Shown here in pieces: positions 26,162 through 34,965 of a stretch of DNA of 64,000 nt. Each line of letters opens with the position of its first letter. The first letter of the stretch is position 1. Below the pieces are notes generated by a model, which saw only the letters and a list, made by a program, of their open reading frames with translations, had not been told where the DNA came from and made no database searches. The stretch comes from Actinomadura barringtoniae (GTDB taxonomy: Bacteria; Actinomycetota; Actinomycetes; Streptosporangiales; Streptosporangiaceae): NCBI RefSeq assembly GCF_017573505.1, contig NZ_JAGEOJ010000014.1, positions 1-64,000 of the forward strand. The letters run 5' to 3'. A program made the translations under genes and the position numbers.

Positions 26162-26208
26162 AGACGCTGCGTCTCGATATTAATTCGAGACTCGACGTCT
26201 TGTAAAGT
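26162..26208. promoter_or_regulatory. TetR operator and leaderless promoter between SDR and tetR genes
   Basis: AGACGCTGCGTCTCGA (26162-26177), a 7-bp spacer and TCGAGACTCGACGTCT (26185-26200) form an imperfect inverted repeat with a perfect TCTCGA/TCGAGA core. TAAAGT (26203-26208) sits six bases before the TetR ATG and is a good -10, so the operator covers the promoter. Confidence 0.65.
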
Positions 26209-26214
26209 GGCGGC

Positions 26215-26781
26215 ATGGGACCTGGACGGCCGCGCAGCGAGAAGGCCCGGCAAGCGATTCTCACCGCCGCCCTGGAGGAGCTGGAGGAGCACGGCTACGC
26301 CGCGCTCACCATGCAGGGCATCGCCGCGCGCGCCGGCGCGGGCAAGCAGACGATCTACCGGTGGTGGCCGTCCAAGGCCGACGTCGTGCTGGACGCGCTG
26401 GTCGACCTCGCCGCGGCGCGCATCACCGTCCCGGACGAGGGTTCGCTGCCCGCCGACCTGGACGCGTTCCTGGCCGCGACGTTCCGCGAACGGGGCCAGC
26501 GCAAGATCCTGGTCGGGCTGATGGCCGAAGCGCTGCTGGACCCGGCGTTCGCCGCGGCCTTCCGGGAGCGCTTCCTGTTCGCCCGCCGCGCCGCGCTGCG
26601 TGAGATCCTGGGGCGCGCCGTCGAACGCGGCGAGATCGCCGACGGCATCGACCCGGAGTTGCTGATCGACGTCGTCTACGGCGTCGTCTGGTACCGGCTG
26701 ATGATCGGGCACGCGCCGCTGGACGAGGCCGCGGGCCGCGAGCTGACCGCCCTGCTGCTGCGCGCCGTCACGCCCCGCTGA
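26215..26781 (+). CDS. TetR/AcrR-family transcriptional regulator
   Basis: 188 aa. The HTH region is clear: RQAILTAALEELEEHGYAAL then IAARAGAGKQTIYRWWPSKA (~residues 12-55). The C-terminal ligand domain resembles the TetR_C group with LMAEALLDPAFAAAFRERF. There is no Shine-Dalgarno; TAAAGT six bases upstream of ATG indicates a leaderless transcript. It is divergent from the SDR gene and probably represses both through the shared palindrome. Its 3' end overlaps the convergent AsnC-type gene by 14 bases. Confidence 0.88.
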   Translation: MGPGRPRSEKARQAILTAALEELEEHGYAALTMQGIAARAGAGKQTIYRWWPSKADVVLDALVDLAAARITVPDEGSLPADLDAFLAATFRERGQRKILVGLMAEALLDPAFAAAFRERFLFARRAALREILGRAVERGEIADGIDPELLIDVVYGVVWYRLMIGHAPLDEAAGRELTALLLRAVTPR

Positions 26782-27748
26782 ACGGCAGGCTGAACGGGAG
26801 CAGAGCCCCGGCTCGCTTCACCGTCCGGATGATCGGCGCGGTCTCCATCTCGCGGATCGCGTCGAGGGCGGAGACCCGTTCGGTCAGGTAACGGGCCAGA
26901 TCGGCGGTGTCGCGGCAGTTGACCGCCGCCAGCAGGTTGGTCGGTCCGGTGGTGAGCGCGGCGAACGAGACCTCGGGATGGTCGGCCAGCGCCTTGGCCG
27001 TCGGGACCACCTGCGACGGCCGAGCGGTGATCCACAGCCTGGCCTGCGAGGTGAAGCCGAGGACGGCGGGCGGGATATCCACCTGGTAGTGCAGGACGCC
27101 GTTCGAACGGAGGGACTCCATCCGGCGCCTGACCGTGGACTCGGACCAGCCGGTCGCCGAGGTCAGGTCGGAGTAGGGCGCACGGCCGTCGCGGGACAGG
27201 GCGTCGAGCAGGGCGCGGTCGCCGTCGTCGAGCGTGATGGGGGAGTCGCCGGGGGCGGGCTGCGGCGGCTGGAGGCGTTCCACCTGGTCGGGGGACAGGT
27301 GCGCGACGCCCGGCCAGGTCGTGGGGAGCGCGTAACTGCCCAGCAGGAGATGCGCGGACACCGACACGAGGCGGCGTGTGCGGGGGAGCTTGTGCAGGAG
27401 CAGCGCGTCCTGGTCCTCGGAGCTGCGGGTCTGGACGTTGCAGGACACCTCCGTACCGCCGGACAGGAGGTAGACCCACGAGGTGTCGTCGCGGGCGGCG
27501 AGGGCGTCGGCCACGGCCGCGGCGGCATCGGGCGTACAGCGCAGCCGGACCGTCCAGGGCGTGTAGCCGAGGCGCGCGCCGTTCACGGTGCCGACCACGC
27601 GGAGCAGTCCCGCCGAGCGCAGCCGGCGGTAGCGGCGGGCCACGGTGTTCTCGCTGACCTCCAGGACCTCGGCGATCGTACGGAACGGTGCGCGCCCGTC
27701 GAGGTGCAGCGCGTGGATCAGCCCGCGGTCGACCGAGTCCAGATCCAT
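26768..27748 (-). CDS. Two-domain Lrp/AsnC-family transcriptional regulator
   Basis: 326 aa, ATG start two bases after the stop of the upstream TetR gene, so the two are an operon. The protein is a tandem duplication of the AsnC plan: HTH 1 at ~3-60 (MDLDSVDRGLIHALHLDGRA, SENTVARRYRRLRSAGLL) with a RAM-like domain, then HTH 2 at ~165-225 (LDDGDRALLDALSRDGRA, SESTVRRRMESLRSNGVL) with a second RAM-like domain. Single-domain Lrp proteins are ~150 aa; this double form is common in actinomycetes. The ligand is not predictable from sequence. Confidence 0.85.
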   Translation of the reverse strand: MDLDSVDRGLIHALHLDGRAPFRTIAEVLEVSENTVARRYRRLRSAGLLRVVGTVNGARLGYTPWTVRLRCTPDAAAAVADALAARDDTSWVYLLSGGTEVSCNVQTRSSEDQDALLLHKLPRTRRLVSVSAHLLLGSYALPTTWPGVAHLSPDQVERLQPPQPAPGDSPITLDDGDRALLDALSRDGRAPYSDLTSATGWSESTVRRRMESLRSNGVLHYQVDIPPAVLGFTSQARLWITARPSQVVPTAKALADHPEVSFAALTTGPTNLLAAVNCRDTADLARYLTERVSALDAIREMETAPIIRTVKRAGALLPFSLPFSGA

Positions 27749-27750
27749 GT

Positions 27751-28359
27751 TCACCCGCGGGCGTAGGCGGTCAGGAAGACGTCGACGCCGGAGGAGACCA
27801 GCTCCTCCAGTTCGCCTTCGTCGAACTCGTAGGCGGGCCGGAAGGTCCGGATGAGCTGCGCGGCGTCCACGGTCATCGCGGTCAGCTGGCGGACGGCCTG
27901 CCTCGGCCGGGGAACGTCGAGCGCGCCCTTCTTGTGGAGGGCCGCGAACGCGCGGACGAGCGCCTCGTCGTTGGTCGCGTTCACCTGCGCCCAGACCTGG
28001 CCGAGCTGGGGGAACCGGTCGATCTCGCCGATCACCAGGCGGCGCAGCGTCATGACGTCCTCCCGGAGCACGACCTCGACCCACGAGCCGAGGAAGTCGA
28101 TCAGCGCGGCGCGCGGGTCGGGCGCCTCGGCGATCCGGTCGGCCAGCGGGCCGAGGTCGGTGTAGCCGTCGCGCAGGTAGCCGCCGATCACCGTGAGGAA
28201 CAGCCGCTCCTTGTTGCCGAAGTGGCTGTAGACCGTCGGTTTGGACACCCGCGCCCGCGCGGCGATTGCGTCCACGGACGCGCCCGCGTAGCCGCGCTCC
28301 ACGAACTCGCCGATCGCGGCCTCGGTGATCGCCGCACGCTTGCGCTCGGAGGCGCTCAT
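27751..28359 (-). CDS. TetR/AcrR-family transcriptional regulator
   Basis: 202 aa. HTH: KRAAITEAAIGEFVERGYAG and IAARARVSKPTVYSHFGNKE (~residues 7-50); the C-terminal half fits the TetR_C group common in actinobacterial QacR/AefR-like repressors. No Shine-Dalgarno; TAGGGT (minus strand, 28366-28371) lies six bases before the ATG, so the transcript is probably leaderless. A palindrome at 28378-28392 overlaps its promoter, consistent with autorepression and control of the divergent epimerase-like gene. It is followed immediately by the two-domain AsnC-type gene. Confidence 0.87.
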   Translation of the reverse strand: MSASERKRAAITEAAIGEFVERGYAGASVDAIAARARVSKPTVYSHFGNKERLFLTVIGGYLRDGYTDLGPLADRIAEAPDPRAALIDFLGSWVEVVLREDVMTLRRLVIGEIDRFPQLGQVWAQVNATNDEALVRAFAALHKKGALDVPRPRQAVRQLTAMTVDAAQLIRTFRPAYEFDEGELEELVSSGVDVFLTAYARG

Positions 28360-28365
28360 CGCATC

Positions 28366-28392
28366 ACCCTACATCACACTAAACGGTGTAGT
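28366..28392. promoter_or_regulatory. Leaderless -10 and palindromic operator upstream of tetR
   Basis: ACTAAACGGTGTAGT (28378-28392) is a near-perfect 15-bp palindrome (ACTA-AC-GT-TAGT). It is adjacent to the minus-strand -10 TAGGGT (28366-28371), so bound protein would block the tetR promoter. It lies about 150 bases before the divergent epimerase-like gene. Confidence 0.6.
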
Positions 28393-28472
28393 TCGATCTT
28401 GCCGAAGGCCGCTGTGACGCGAGTCACCTGGAAAACCGTCACATCGAGGGGTGGTCGCCCGTCCAGATGGCG

Positions 28473-28524
28473 TCCGTGCACACAGAGTCCGTGCACACAG
28501 AGTCCGGACACACGGAGTCCGGAC
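28473..28524. repeat. 15-bp direct repeats (3.5 copies) in a 5' leader
   Basis: TCCGTGCACACAGAG at 28473-28487 and 28488-28502, TCCGGACACACGGAG at 28503-28517, and a partial TCCGGAC. The array ends eight bases before the ribosome site of the epimerase-like gene, so it is probably transcribed as leader; each unit contains the short palindrome GTGCAC or TCCGGA. Confidence 0.9.
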
Positions 28525-28542
28525 GAACACTGAGGAGTCATC

Positions 28543-29505
28543 ATGCGAGTTCTCGTCGCAGGCGCCACCGGAGTCGTCGGCCGTCAGCTGGTCCCGCTGC
28601 TCACCGCCACCGGGCACGAGGTGATCGCCTTGTCCCGCGGCGGACGGAGGCAGGAGGACCCGGCCGCGGGCGTCGAGACGGTGACCGCCGACGCGCTCGA
28701 CCGCGAGGCGCTGGAGGCGGCCGTTCAGAAGGCACGCCCCGACGCGGTCGTCCACCTGCTCACCGCCATCCCCGCCGAGCTCGACCCGCGCAAGATGGAG
28801 GAGCAGTTCGCCCTCACCAACCGGCTGCGCACCGAGGGCACCCGCAACCTGATCGCCGCGGCGCAGGCCGCCGGTGCGACCCGGATCATCACGCAGGGCC
28901 TGGCGTACGCCTACGACCCCGATGGCGGTGTTGGATCTCACAGCGCGGGTGCGGCCAACGAGGACGCGCCGTTCTGGAACGAGCCGCCCAAGCAGTGGCG
29001 GACCTCCCTGGAGGCGCTGAAGGACCTGGAGCGGCAGACCGCCGAGGCCGGCGGCCTGGTGCTGCGGTTCGGTCACCTGTACGGCCCCGGAACGGCCTTC
29101 GCCGCCGACGGGTCGACCATCCGGCAGATCAAGGCCCACAAGATGCCGATCGTGGGCAAGGGCTCGGCGACCTTCTCCTTCACCCACACCCACGACGCGG
29201 CGACCGCCGTCGTCGCGGCGCTCACTCGTACTTCGGGAGCGGGGCCGGTCACCGGCGCGCTGAACATCGTCGACGACGAGCCGGTGCTGCTGCGCGACTG
29301 GCTGCCCGCGGTCGCCGAGATGGCCGGTGCCAAGAAGCCGGGAAAGGCGCCGGCGGCGCTGGCGCGGCTGGCGGTCGGCGGCTGGGGCGTGGCGTTCATG
29401 ACCAGGCTGCGCGGCGCCGACAACGCGCGGGCGCGGCTGGAGCTGAACTGGCGGCCCCGGTACGGCTCGTGGCGGGAAGGCTTCGCGGCCGAGCTCGGTC
29501 AGTAG
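28543..29505 (+). CDS. NAD(P)-binding epimerase/dehydratase-family protein
   Basis: 320 aa; ATG with GAGGAG five bases upstream. The N-terminal MRVLVAGATGVVGRQLVPLL carries the extended-SDR/atypical GxxGxxG motif, and VVHLLTAIP fits the second beta-alpha element. The usual YxxxK is not obvious; LAYAYDPDGG occupies the expected region, so it may be an atypical extended SDR (NmrA-like or complex-I-type). VLRFGHLYGPGTAFA and ALNIVDDEPVLLRDWLPAVAE are typical of the family's substrate half. Substrate unknown. It lies divergent from a TetR gene and overlaps the convergent kinase gene by seven bases. Confidence 0.82.
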   Translation: MRVLVAGATGVVGRQLVPLLTATGHEVIALSRGGRRQEDPAAGVETVTADALDREALEAAVQKARPDAVVHLLTAIPAELDPRKMEEQFALTNRLRTEGTRNLIAAAQAAGATRIITQGLAYAYDPDGGVGSHSAGAANEDAPFWNEPPKQWRTSLEALKDLERQTAEAGGLVLRFGHLYGPGTAFAADGSTIRQIKAHKMPIVGKGSATFSFTHTHDAATAVVAALTRTSGAGPVTGALNIVDDEPVLLRDWLPAVAEMAGAKKPGKAPAALARLAVGGWGVAFMTRLRGADNARARLELNWRPRYGSWREGFAAELGQ

Positions 29506-31295
29506 TTGTCGCAGACCTTGAACCTGACGGTCTTCACATCGTGGCTCGGGCTGCTCAGCACGACCTTGAACGTGTGGTAACCCGGCTCGCTGATGACGCG
29601 GCCGAACCCGCTGGAGTACGAGGGCTTGGCGGTCGGGGTGGCGTCCGGGCCGAGGTAGAGGGCGTAGTCGTCGTCGTAGATGGCGATCTTCAGCTGGGTC
29701 GTCTTGCTCGCCGTGATGGAGTAGTTGGCGTCGATACCGGCTCGCTTGCCCACCCCGTCGTCGTAGCGGTAGTAGCAGTCGCCCTTCTTGCCCTGCGAGG
29801 AGAGGGTGAAGCTCGAGATGTAGGCAGTGGTCCCGCTGCCGCTGCCGCCGCCGCCCGATTTCGGGGGAGAGCTCCCGTCGCCGCCTCCGTCTCCGCCCCT
29901 GTCGTCGGGTGCGCCGCCCGACTTGCCGTGGGGCTTGGGCGAGCCGGACGCACCGGGGCTCTGGCTGGAGCCGGGGCTGGGGGAGCCGCTGCCGTTGGGG
30001 TTGGGCTTGCCCGACTGGCCGTTCGCCTGGTTGGAGCCCGCCGAACCCTGGCCGTTCGCGCCCGCCCCTTCCTCTCCGTTGCGCAGGCCCATCGCGCCGT
30101 TCCCGCCGTTGTTCCTGGAGCCGGAACCCCCGCCGGGCAGGAACGTGAACAGGAGCGCGACGGCGGCGGCCGCGGCGATCAGGACGCCGATCCCGCCGAG
30201 GCCCAGCACGAGGATCTTGCGCTGGCCGGGAGCCGGTTGCTGGCGGCCCTGGCGCCCGGGCCTGGGCGCACCGTCCAAGGAGGTCACCATCGGCGCGGGC
30301 GGGATCGTGGGCGGCGCCGTCGGCGGCGCGGGCTGCTGGTTGGCCGCCGGTACGGCCTGCGCGGGCTGCGGATCCGTCGGAGGTGCCGGGGGCGGAGGTG
30401 CCGGGGGCGGCGGTCCGGGCATCGGCGGCATCGCGGCCGCTTGGATTCCGGCTGCGGCTGCGGCGGCCTGGGCCGCGTTGGTCTGGGGGCCGGTGGCGGA
30501 CGGCGAGCCGAGCAGGCTCAGCAGCACGGTCTCCATCGTCGGCCGTTGCGCCGGGTCCTTCACCAGGCAGCCGGCGACGATCGAGCGGAGCGGCTCGTGC
30601 AGGCCCCTGAGGTCGGGCTCGCCGGTCAGGACGCGCTTCATGATGGCCGGGAACGAGTCCGCGCCGTACGGCGGCAGGCCGGACGCGGCGAACGCCATCA
30701 CCGAGGCCCAGGCGAAGACGTCGGCGGGCGGGCCGACCACGTCGCCCTCGAACTGCTCGGGCGCCATGTAGGCGGGCGTGCCGATGATGCTGCTGGTCAG
30801 CGTGAGCGGCGACTCGGTGTCGCGCGCGATGCCGAAGTCGATGACGCGGGGCCCGTCCGGGCCGAGCAGCACGTTCGACGGCTTGAAGTCGCGGTGCACG
30901 ACGCCCGCCTGGTGGATCGCCGCCAGCGCCGTGGCCGTCGCGACCGCGAGCCGCTGCAGCGTCGCGCCGTTGCGCGCACCCGCCTCCTGCAGCGACGGGC
31001 CCTCGACGTACTCGGTGACGATGTAGGGCCGCGGGCCGTCGAGCGAGGCGTCCAGCACCTGCGCGATGCAGAACGGGTCGACGCGGCGGGCGGCGGCGAT
31101 CTCCTTGATGAAGCGTTCCTGCACGCGCGGGTCGGCGGCGATCTCCTCGCGCAGCACCTTGACCGCAACGGGCGTCCCGTCGGCGTTCCGGCCCAGGTAG
31201 ACGACGCCCTGGCCGCCCATGCCGAGCCTGCCCGTCAGCCGGTAGGGGCCGAGCTGGGCGGGGTCGTCGGGGCGCAGCGGGGTGGCTTCCGGCAT
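29499..31295 (-). CDS. Transmembrane Ser/Thr protein kinase (PknB type)
   Basis: 598 aa; ATG with CCAGGAG upstream. Kinase domain ~15-270: glycine loop GRLGMGGQGVVYLGR, catalytic Lys in VAVKVL, catalytic loop HRDFKPSN, DFGIA, and MAPEQFEGD for the activation segment end. A long Pro/Ala/Gly-rich linker (~275-360) leads to one membrane helix (~364-390, VLGLGGIGVLIAAAAAVALL). Outside is a low-complexity S/G/P stretch and a C-terminal ~105-residue domain with two Cys (GDCYYRYD, FKVCDNY) that could form a disulfide. This is the usual Hanks-kinase receptor layout of actinobacteria, with a sensor domain I do not recognise. It lies 86 bases downstream of the TolB-like gene and may be transcribed with it. 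Confidence 0.9.
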   Translation of the reverse strand: MPEATPLRPDDPAQLGPYRLTGRLGMGGQGVVYLGRNADGTPVAVKVLREEIAADPRVQERFIKEIAAARRVDPFCIAQVLDASLDGPRPYIVTEYVEGPSLQEAGARNGATLQRLAVATATALAAIHQAGVVHRDFKPSNVLLGPDGPRVIDFGIARDTESPLTLTSSIIGTPAYMAPEQFEGDVVGPPADVFAWASVMAFAASGLPPYGADSFPAIMKRVLTGEPDLRGLHEPLRSIVAGCLVKDPAQRPTMETVLLSLLGSPSATGPQTNAAQAAAAAAGIQAAAMPPMPGPPPPAPPPPAPPTDPQPAQAVPAANQQPAPPTAPPTIPPAPMVTSLDGAPRPGRQGRQQPAPGQRKILVLGLGGIGVLIAAAAAVALLFTFLPGGGSGSRNNGGNGAMGLRNGEEGAGANGQGSAGSNQANGQSGKPNPNGSGSPSPGSSQSPGASGSPKPHGKSGGAPDDRGGDGGGDGSSPPKSGGGGSGSGTTAYISSFTLSSQGKKGDCYYRYDDGVGKRAGIDANYSITASKTTQLKIAIYDDDYALYLGPDATPTAKPSYSSGFGRVISEPGYHTFKVVLSSPSHDVKTVRFKVCDNY

Positions 31296-31381
31296 GGGAC
31301 GTGACTCCTGGCGGGGCGGTGCACTAGGCGGGGCGAAGCGTGCGGCGTAATGACAAGATCACTAAGGGGAGCGTACGCACT

Positions 31382-32395
31382 TTACCGGAGCACGACCGGA
31401 ACCTGCGCCGCCTTCATGACAAGTCGTGGTTCGCCCGTTCCGTCCGCCGGGACCTCGTATTGGTCCGATTCGTACTCGGCGGGGATCGCGTACAGCAGGG
31501 TCCGGTCGTCGAGCCAGGTGACCTGGTCGTCGAGCGGGCGGCGTTCGGCCGTCGCGGTCTCCTTCATGGTCCGCAGGTCCAGGACGTGCAGCCGCCACGG
31601 CAGCGCCGAGGTGTCGCCCGCGATCCGGTGCTTGAACGCGACGCGCGTGCCGTCCGGCGACACCGAAGGGCACTCGGCGTTCCGCATCAGCGTCCGGACG
31701 GTTCGGGACTTCATGTCGCCACGCACCAGGTAGGTCTTACCCTTGGTCGCCATCGTCGCGTAGAAGGTGTCGTCGTCGGCGAACGTCACGCCCCAGAAGT
31801 TGACGTCGGCGGCACGGTAGGGCTTGCCGTCCTTGACGACGCGGAACTCCTCCAGGTTCTTCACACGCTGCCAGGTGCGAGTGTCGACGATCGAGGTGCG
31901 CGTGGAGAAGTTCACCCCGGCATAGGAGTCGCCGCTGACGAAGACCGTCCAGGCGACCCTCCGGCCGCTCGGCGAGACCCGCGTCCGGCTCGGCCCGCCG
32001 CCCGCCGCATAGCGGCGCAGCTCGCGGAAGCGGGAGTCCATGATGACGACGGAGAACGAGTTGACCGGCCCGCGCTTGGCCTCGACACAGACCGCCGTTC
32101 CGCCCGCCGCGTTGAACTTGTAGCAGGTCAGCGGCATCGCGGTCCGTACGCCGCCGGTGCCGTTCAGTGCGACTGAGGCCAGGTGGTCGCGCTGCGGTCC
32201 CCACGCCATGTTGCGGAAGAGGATCCGGCCCTTGCCAGTCAGGTCGAACTGCCCTGTCTGGACCGGCGGGCCACCGGCGCGCGGCTTGTCGCGTTCGTCC
32301 GTACGGCCCGCCGCGTGCAGGGTGTACGCGATGGCGACAGCGGCGAGGAGCGCGAGGGCCACGACCAGGACGCGCACTCGTGCGGCGGTGCTCAC
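31382..32395 (-). CDS. Membrane-anchored TolB/PD40-like beta-propeller protein
   Basis: 337 aa from a GTG that overlaps the TGA of the upstream MFS gene (GTGA), so translation is coupled. The N-terminal VRVLVVALALLAAVAIAYTL is a signal anchor or signal peptide. The rest has weak propeller-like repeats such as CPSVSPDGTRVAFKH, RVSPSGRRVAWTVF and LDDRTLLYAIP, the SPDGxxxAF pattern of PD40/TolB proteins. It probably sits outside the membrane as a binding or sensor protein; no enzymatic motif is visible. Confidence 0.75.
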   Translation of the reverse strand: MSTAARVRVLVVALALLAAVAIAYTLHAAGRTDERDKPRAGGPPVQTGQFDLTGKGRILFRNMAWGPQRDHLASVALNGTGGVRTAMPLTCYKFNAAGGTAVCVEAKRGPVNSFSVVIMDSRFRELRRYAAGGGPSRTRVSPSGRRVAWTVFVSGDSYAGVNFSTRTSIVDTRTWQRVKNLEEFRVVKDGKPYRAADVNFWGVTFADDDTFYATMATKGKTYLVRGDMKSRTVRTLMRNAECPSVSPDGTRVAFKHRIAGDTSALPWRLHVLDLRTMKETATAERRPLDDQVTWLDDRTLLYAIPAEYESDQYEVPADGTGEPRLVMKAAQVPVVLR

Positions 32396-33708
32396 GCGGG
32401 AGACTCCTGGGGTCGATCGGGCGTGGTCGGGGAGCCGGGGCGGAGGAAGGCCGCGGCGACGGCGGTGAGGGCGAGCGCGACCGCCGCCGTGCCGACCGAG
32501 GGGCCGATGCCCCAGGCGGTCCAGGCGGCGCCGAACGCCAGCGACGACACGAACCGGGTGGTCGCCTGGCCGGTCTGTACGAGCGCCATCCCGCTGGCGC
32601 GCAGCTCGGCGGGCAGGTGCGGCCCGGCCGCCGCCATCAGCACCCCGTCGGTCGCGGCGTAGAACGTGCCGTGCAGGAACAGCACGCCGATGATCGGCGT
32701 GATCCCTCCGTACGGCAGGAGCAGTAGTGCGTAGGCGCCGAGCAGCGCGGCGTGCCCGCCGACGAACACCGGCCAGCGGCCGATCCGGTCGGCGACCAGG
32801 CCCAGTGGCATCGCCAGCGCCAGGAACCCGGCGGCGGTGCCGAGCGGCAGCAGCGGGAACCACTGCGGGTCCAGGTCGAGCCGCTTCTGGATCAGCAGGA
32901 AGACGAACGCGTCGCTGATCGTGACCAGGCCCAGCAGCGCGGCGGCGACGCAGATCCGCCGTACCGCCGCGAGCCGGAGCAGCCCCAGCGCGGCCCGCAG
33001 CTGTGTCTTCTCCTTGGCTTCGCCGGGTCCATCGCTGGCTGCCTCGCCGGTTGCCTCGCCGGTTGCCTCGCCGGGCGGTCGTTGAACGAACAGGACGAGG
33101 ACCAGCACGCCGGCCGCCGCCACGCAGCCGCTGACCACGAAGACCGCGTCGTAGGCGTCGGCGGCGTACCAGAGCAGCCCGAACGCGACCGCCGGGCCGA
33201 GCAGCGCCCCGGCCGTGTCCATCGCCCGGTGCACGCCGAACGCGCGGCCCTGGTCGCGGGCACCGGTCGAGAGCGAGATCAGCGCGTCGCGCGGCGCGGT
33301 CCGCAGCCCCTTGCCGGACCGGTCGACCGCCAGCACGGCGGCGATCGTCGGCACGGTCGAGACGACGAGCAGCGCGGGCTTGGCGGCGGCCGACAGCCCG
33401 TACCCGAGCCCGGCGACCAGCTTGTGGCGGCGTCCCCGGTCGGCCGCGTGCCCGCCGAGCAGCCGCACGAGCGCGCTCACCCCGCCGTACACCCCGTCCA
33501 GCAGCCCGAACGCCAGTGGCGTCAGGCCGAGCTGGACCACGATGTAGATCGGCAGCACCGCCGTGACCATCTCCGAGGACACGTCGGTCAGGAGGCTCAC
33601 CGTGCCGAGCGCGAAGACGGTCGCGGGCACGCCGCGCACGCGGCCGCCCACGTGCCCGCGCTCGACCCCCGACGCGGCGTCGGCGGTGCGTGCCGTCGAC
33701 AGGTACAC
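32392..33708 (-). CDS. MFS transporter
   Basis: 438 aa; GTG start with GGAGGAGG upstream. About 12 hydrophobic helices, with TDVSSEMVTAVLPIYIV in helix 1, GGHAADRGRRHK in the loop 2-3 position (MFS signature A variant), DRSGKGLRTAPRDALIS and a Glu/Gly-rich central loop between helices 6 and 7 (GEATGEATGEAASDG, from a short DNA repeat at 33045-33075). The helix-1 and DRSGKGLRTAPRD motifs are seen in a group of poorly characterised actinobacterial and proteobacterial permeases. Substrate unknown. Located between a secreted phosphoesterase (45-nt gap) and the TolB-like gene (overlap): a likely operon. Confidence 0.88.
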   Translation of the reverse strand: MYLSTARTADAASGVERGHVGGRVRGVPATVFALGTVSLLTDVSSEMVTAVLPIYIVVQLGLTPLAFGLLDGVYGGVSALVRLLGGHAADRGRRHKLVAGLGYGLSAAAKPALLVVSTVPTIAAVLAVDRSGKGLRTAPRDALISLSTGARDQGRAFGVHRAMDTAGALLGPAVAFGLLWYAADAYDAVFVVSGCVAAAGVLVLVLFVQRPPGEATGEATGEAASDGPGEAKEKTQLRAALGLLRLAAVRRICVAAALLGLVTISDAFVFLLIQKRLDLDPQWFPLLPLGTAAGFLALAMPLGLVADRIGRWPVFVGGHAALLGAYALLLLPYGGITPIIGVLFLHGTFYAATDGVLMAAAGPHLPAELRASGMALVQTGQATTRFVSSLAFGAAWTAWGIGPSVGTAAVALALTAVAAAFLRPGSPTTPDRPQESPA

Positions 33709-33753
33709 GGTGAGCCTCCTCCGCTGTGCTCTTCAGAAGCGATCAGGACTGGG

Positions 33754-34965
33754 TCAGAACCAGTTGACCACGATCTTGAAGTCGGCCTTGCCGGTGGCGC
33801 CCGCGCCGTCCTTGACCGTCACGGTCACCGGGTAGGTGCCCGGCTGGTAGACGGTCCCCGACAGAGTGTCGCCCGACGCGAGCAGCACGTACGGCAGCTT
33901 GCCACTGACGGTGTAGGCGACGGTGCCGGAACAACCGGTGGAGGTGAACTTGATGTTCACCTTCCCGCCGACCTTGACGGTCTGGTCACCGGGATTGGCG
34001 ACCTTGCAGGACCCGCCCGGATCGGGGTCACCGCCGCCTCCCGTACCGAACGGAGCGGTGATCGGCGTCGCGTCGACCGACCCCTCGTTGTGCCCGAGCC
34101 CGTACATGTCCTCCAGGGTCCGCAGCACGTTGTAGTGGTTGTCCTTGCCGACGGCGGGGTTGGACGGCCCGTACTCGCCGGGCTTGACGTTCGCGCCGTA
34201 GAAGACGGTCTCGATGTCGTTGACGGAGTTGAAGACCTGCGACTCGTCCCAGGTGACGATCAGCAGGCTGTTGTGGGTCTTGGCCCACTCGGCGTACGCG
34301 CCCAGCCTGTTCTTGAGGTAGGTGTCGCCGTCGGTCACCGACGCGCTGTGCATGTTGTGCTTGTTGTCCGGGATCACGTACGAGACGGTCGGCAGCCGCG
34401 CGAAGTCGGCCGGGAACTCGGCGTCGGTGTGGAACGTGCTCGCCGGCACATTGGTGAAGTTGAGCCACGGTGCGTGCCGCTGGACGTAGTCGCCGCTGGA
34501 GCACGTCGACGGGCTGCCCGGGTAGCCCTGCATGTAGGCGCCGAACGTCTTGCCCGCCCCGATCAGCTTGGAGGCGAGGTTCGGCCGGTCGAACGGGGCG
34601 CCCGGCACCGGGCACTGGTCGAGCTGCCCCTCGACCTTCCCGTGGAACTGCGCGAAGTAGTTGCCCTGGCTCGGATGGACGATGCCGTACATCTCGGTGA
34701 GCGACGCGCCGCCCTTGCGGATCTGGTCGATGTACGGCGCGGCCGCCGCGGTGATCTCGCCGTCGTCGCGGTTCTCCTCCATGACGATGACGACGTGGTC
34801 GAACGCGGGCGGTGCGGCCAGGCGGGACTGCGCGGCGGTGTCCCGCGCCGCCATGGGATGCGCGGAACCACTGCGCATCGCGACCAGGGCGAGGGCCGCG
34901 GCGAGCACGGCGGCGCACAGCAGCGCGATGCCGGGAGGCCGGCGGAGAGCGGACGGTTTCGGCAC
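33754..34965 (-). CDS. Secreted phosphoesterase with C-terminal Ig-like domain
   Basis: 403 aa from GTG 34965 with AAGGGAA upstream. Signal peptide: IALLCAAVLAAALALVAM. Catalytic domain: HVVIVMEENRDDGEI, GIVHPSQGNYFAQF, LIVTWDESQ and KDNHYNVLRTLEDMYGL, the metal-binding motifs of the PF04185 family. It is shorter and distinct from the phosphoesterase at 22662-24308. The last ~90 residues (from CKVANPGDQTVKVGGKVNI) look like a PKD/bacterial Ig domain, with a Cys pair. Likely an extracellular phosphatase or phospholipase. First gene of a minus-strand run with the MFS and TolB-like genes; no PHO-box-like sequence was seen upstream. Confidence 0.83.
   Translation of the reverse strand: MPKPSALRRPPGIALLCAAVLAAALALVAMRSGSAHPMAARDTAAQSRLAAPPAFDHVVIVMEENRDDGEITAAAAPYIDQIRKGGASLTEMYGIVHPSQGNYFAQFHGKVEGQLDQCPVPGAPFDRPNLASKLIGAGKTFGAYMQGYPGSPSTCSSGDYVQRHAPWLNFTNVPASTFHTDAEFPADFARLPTVSYVIPDNKHNMHSASVTDGDTYLKNRLGAYAEWAKTHNSLLIVTWDESQVFNSVNDIETVFYGANVKPGEYGPSNPAVGKDNHYNVLRTLEDMYGLGHNEGSVDATPITAPFGTGGGGDPDPGGSCKVANPGDQTVKVGGKVNIKFTSTGCSGTVAYTVSGKLPYVLLASGDTLSGTVYQPGTYPVTVTVKDGAGATGKADFKIVVNWF

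Noticed and set aside
16124..31295. HopA1-like proteins plus a Ser/Thr kinase considered as a class V lanthipeptide biosynthesis cluster.
   Set aside because: The kinase is a transmembrane Hanks type 10 kb away, there is no precursor peptide or protease, and the HopA1-like genes are tied to the Tc-like gene.
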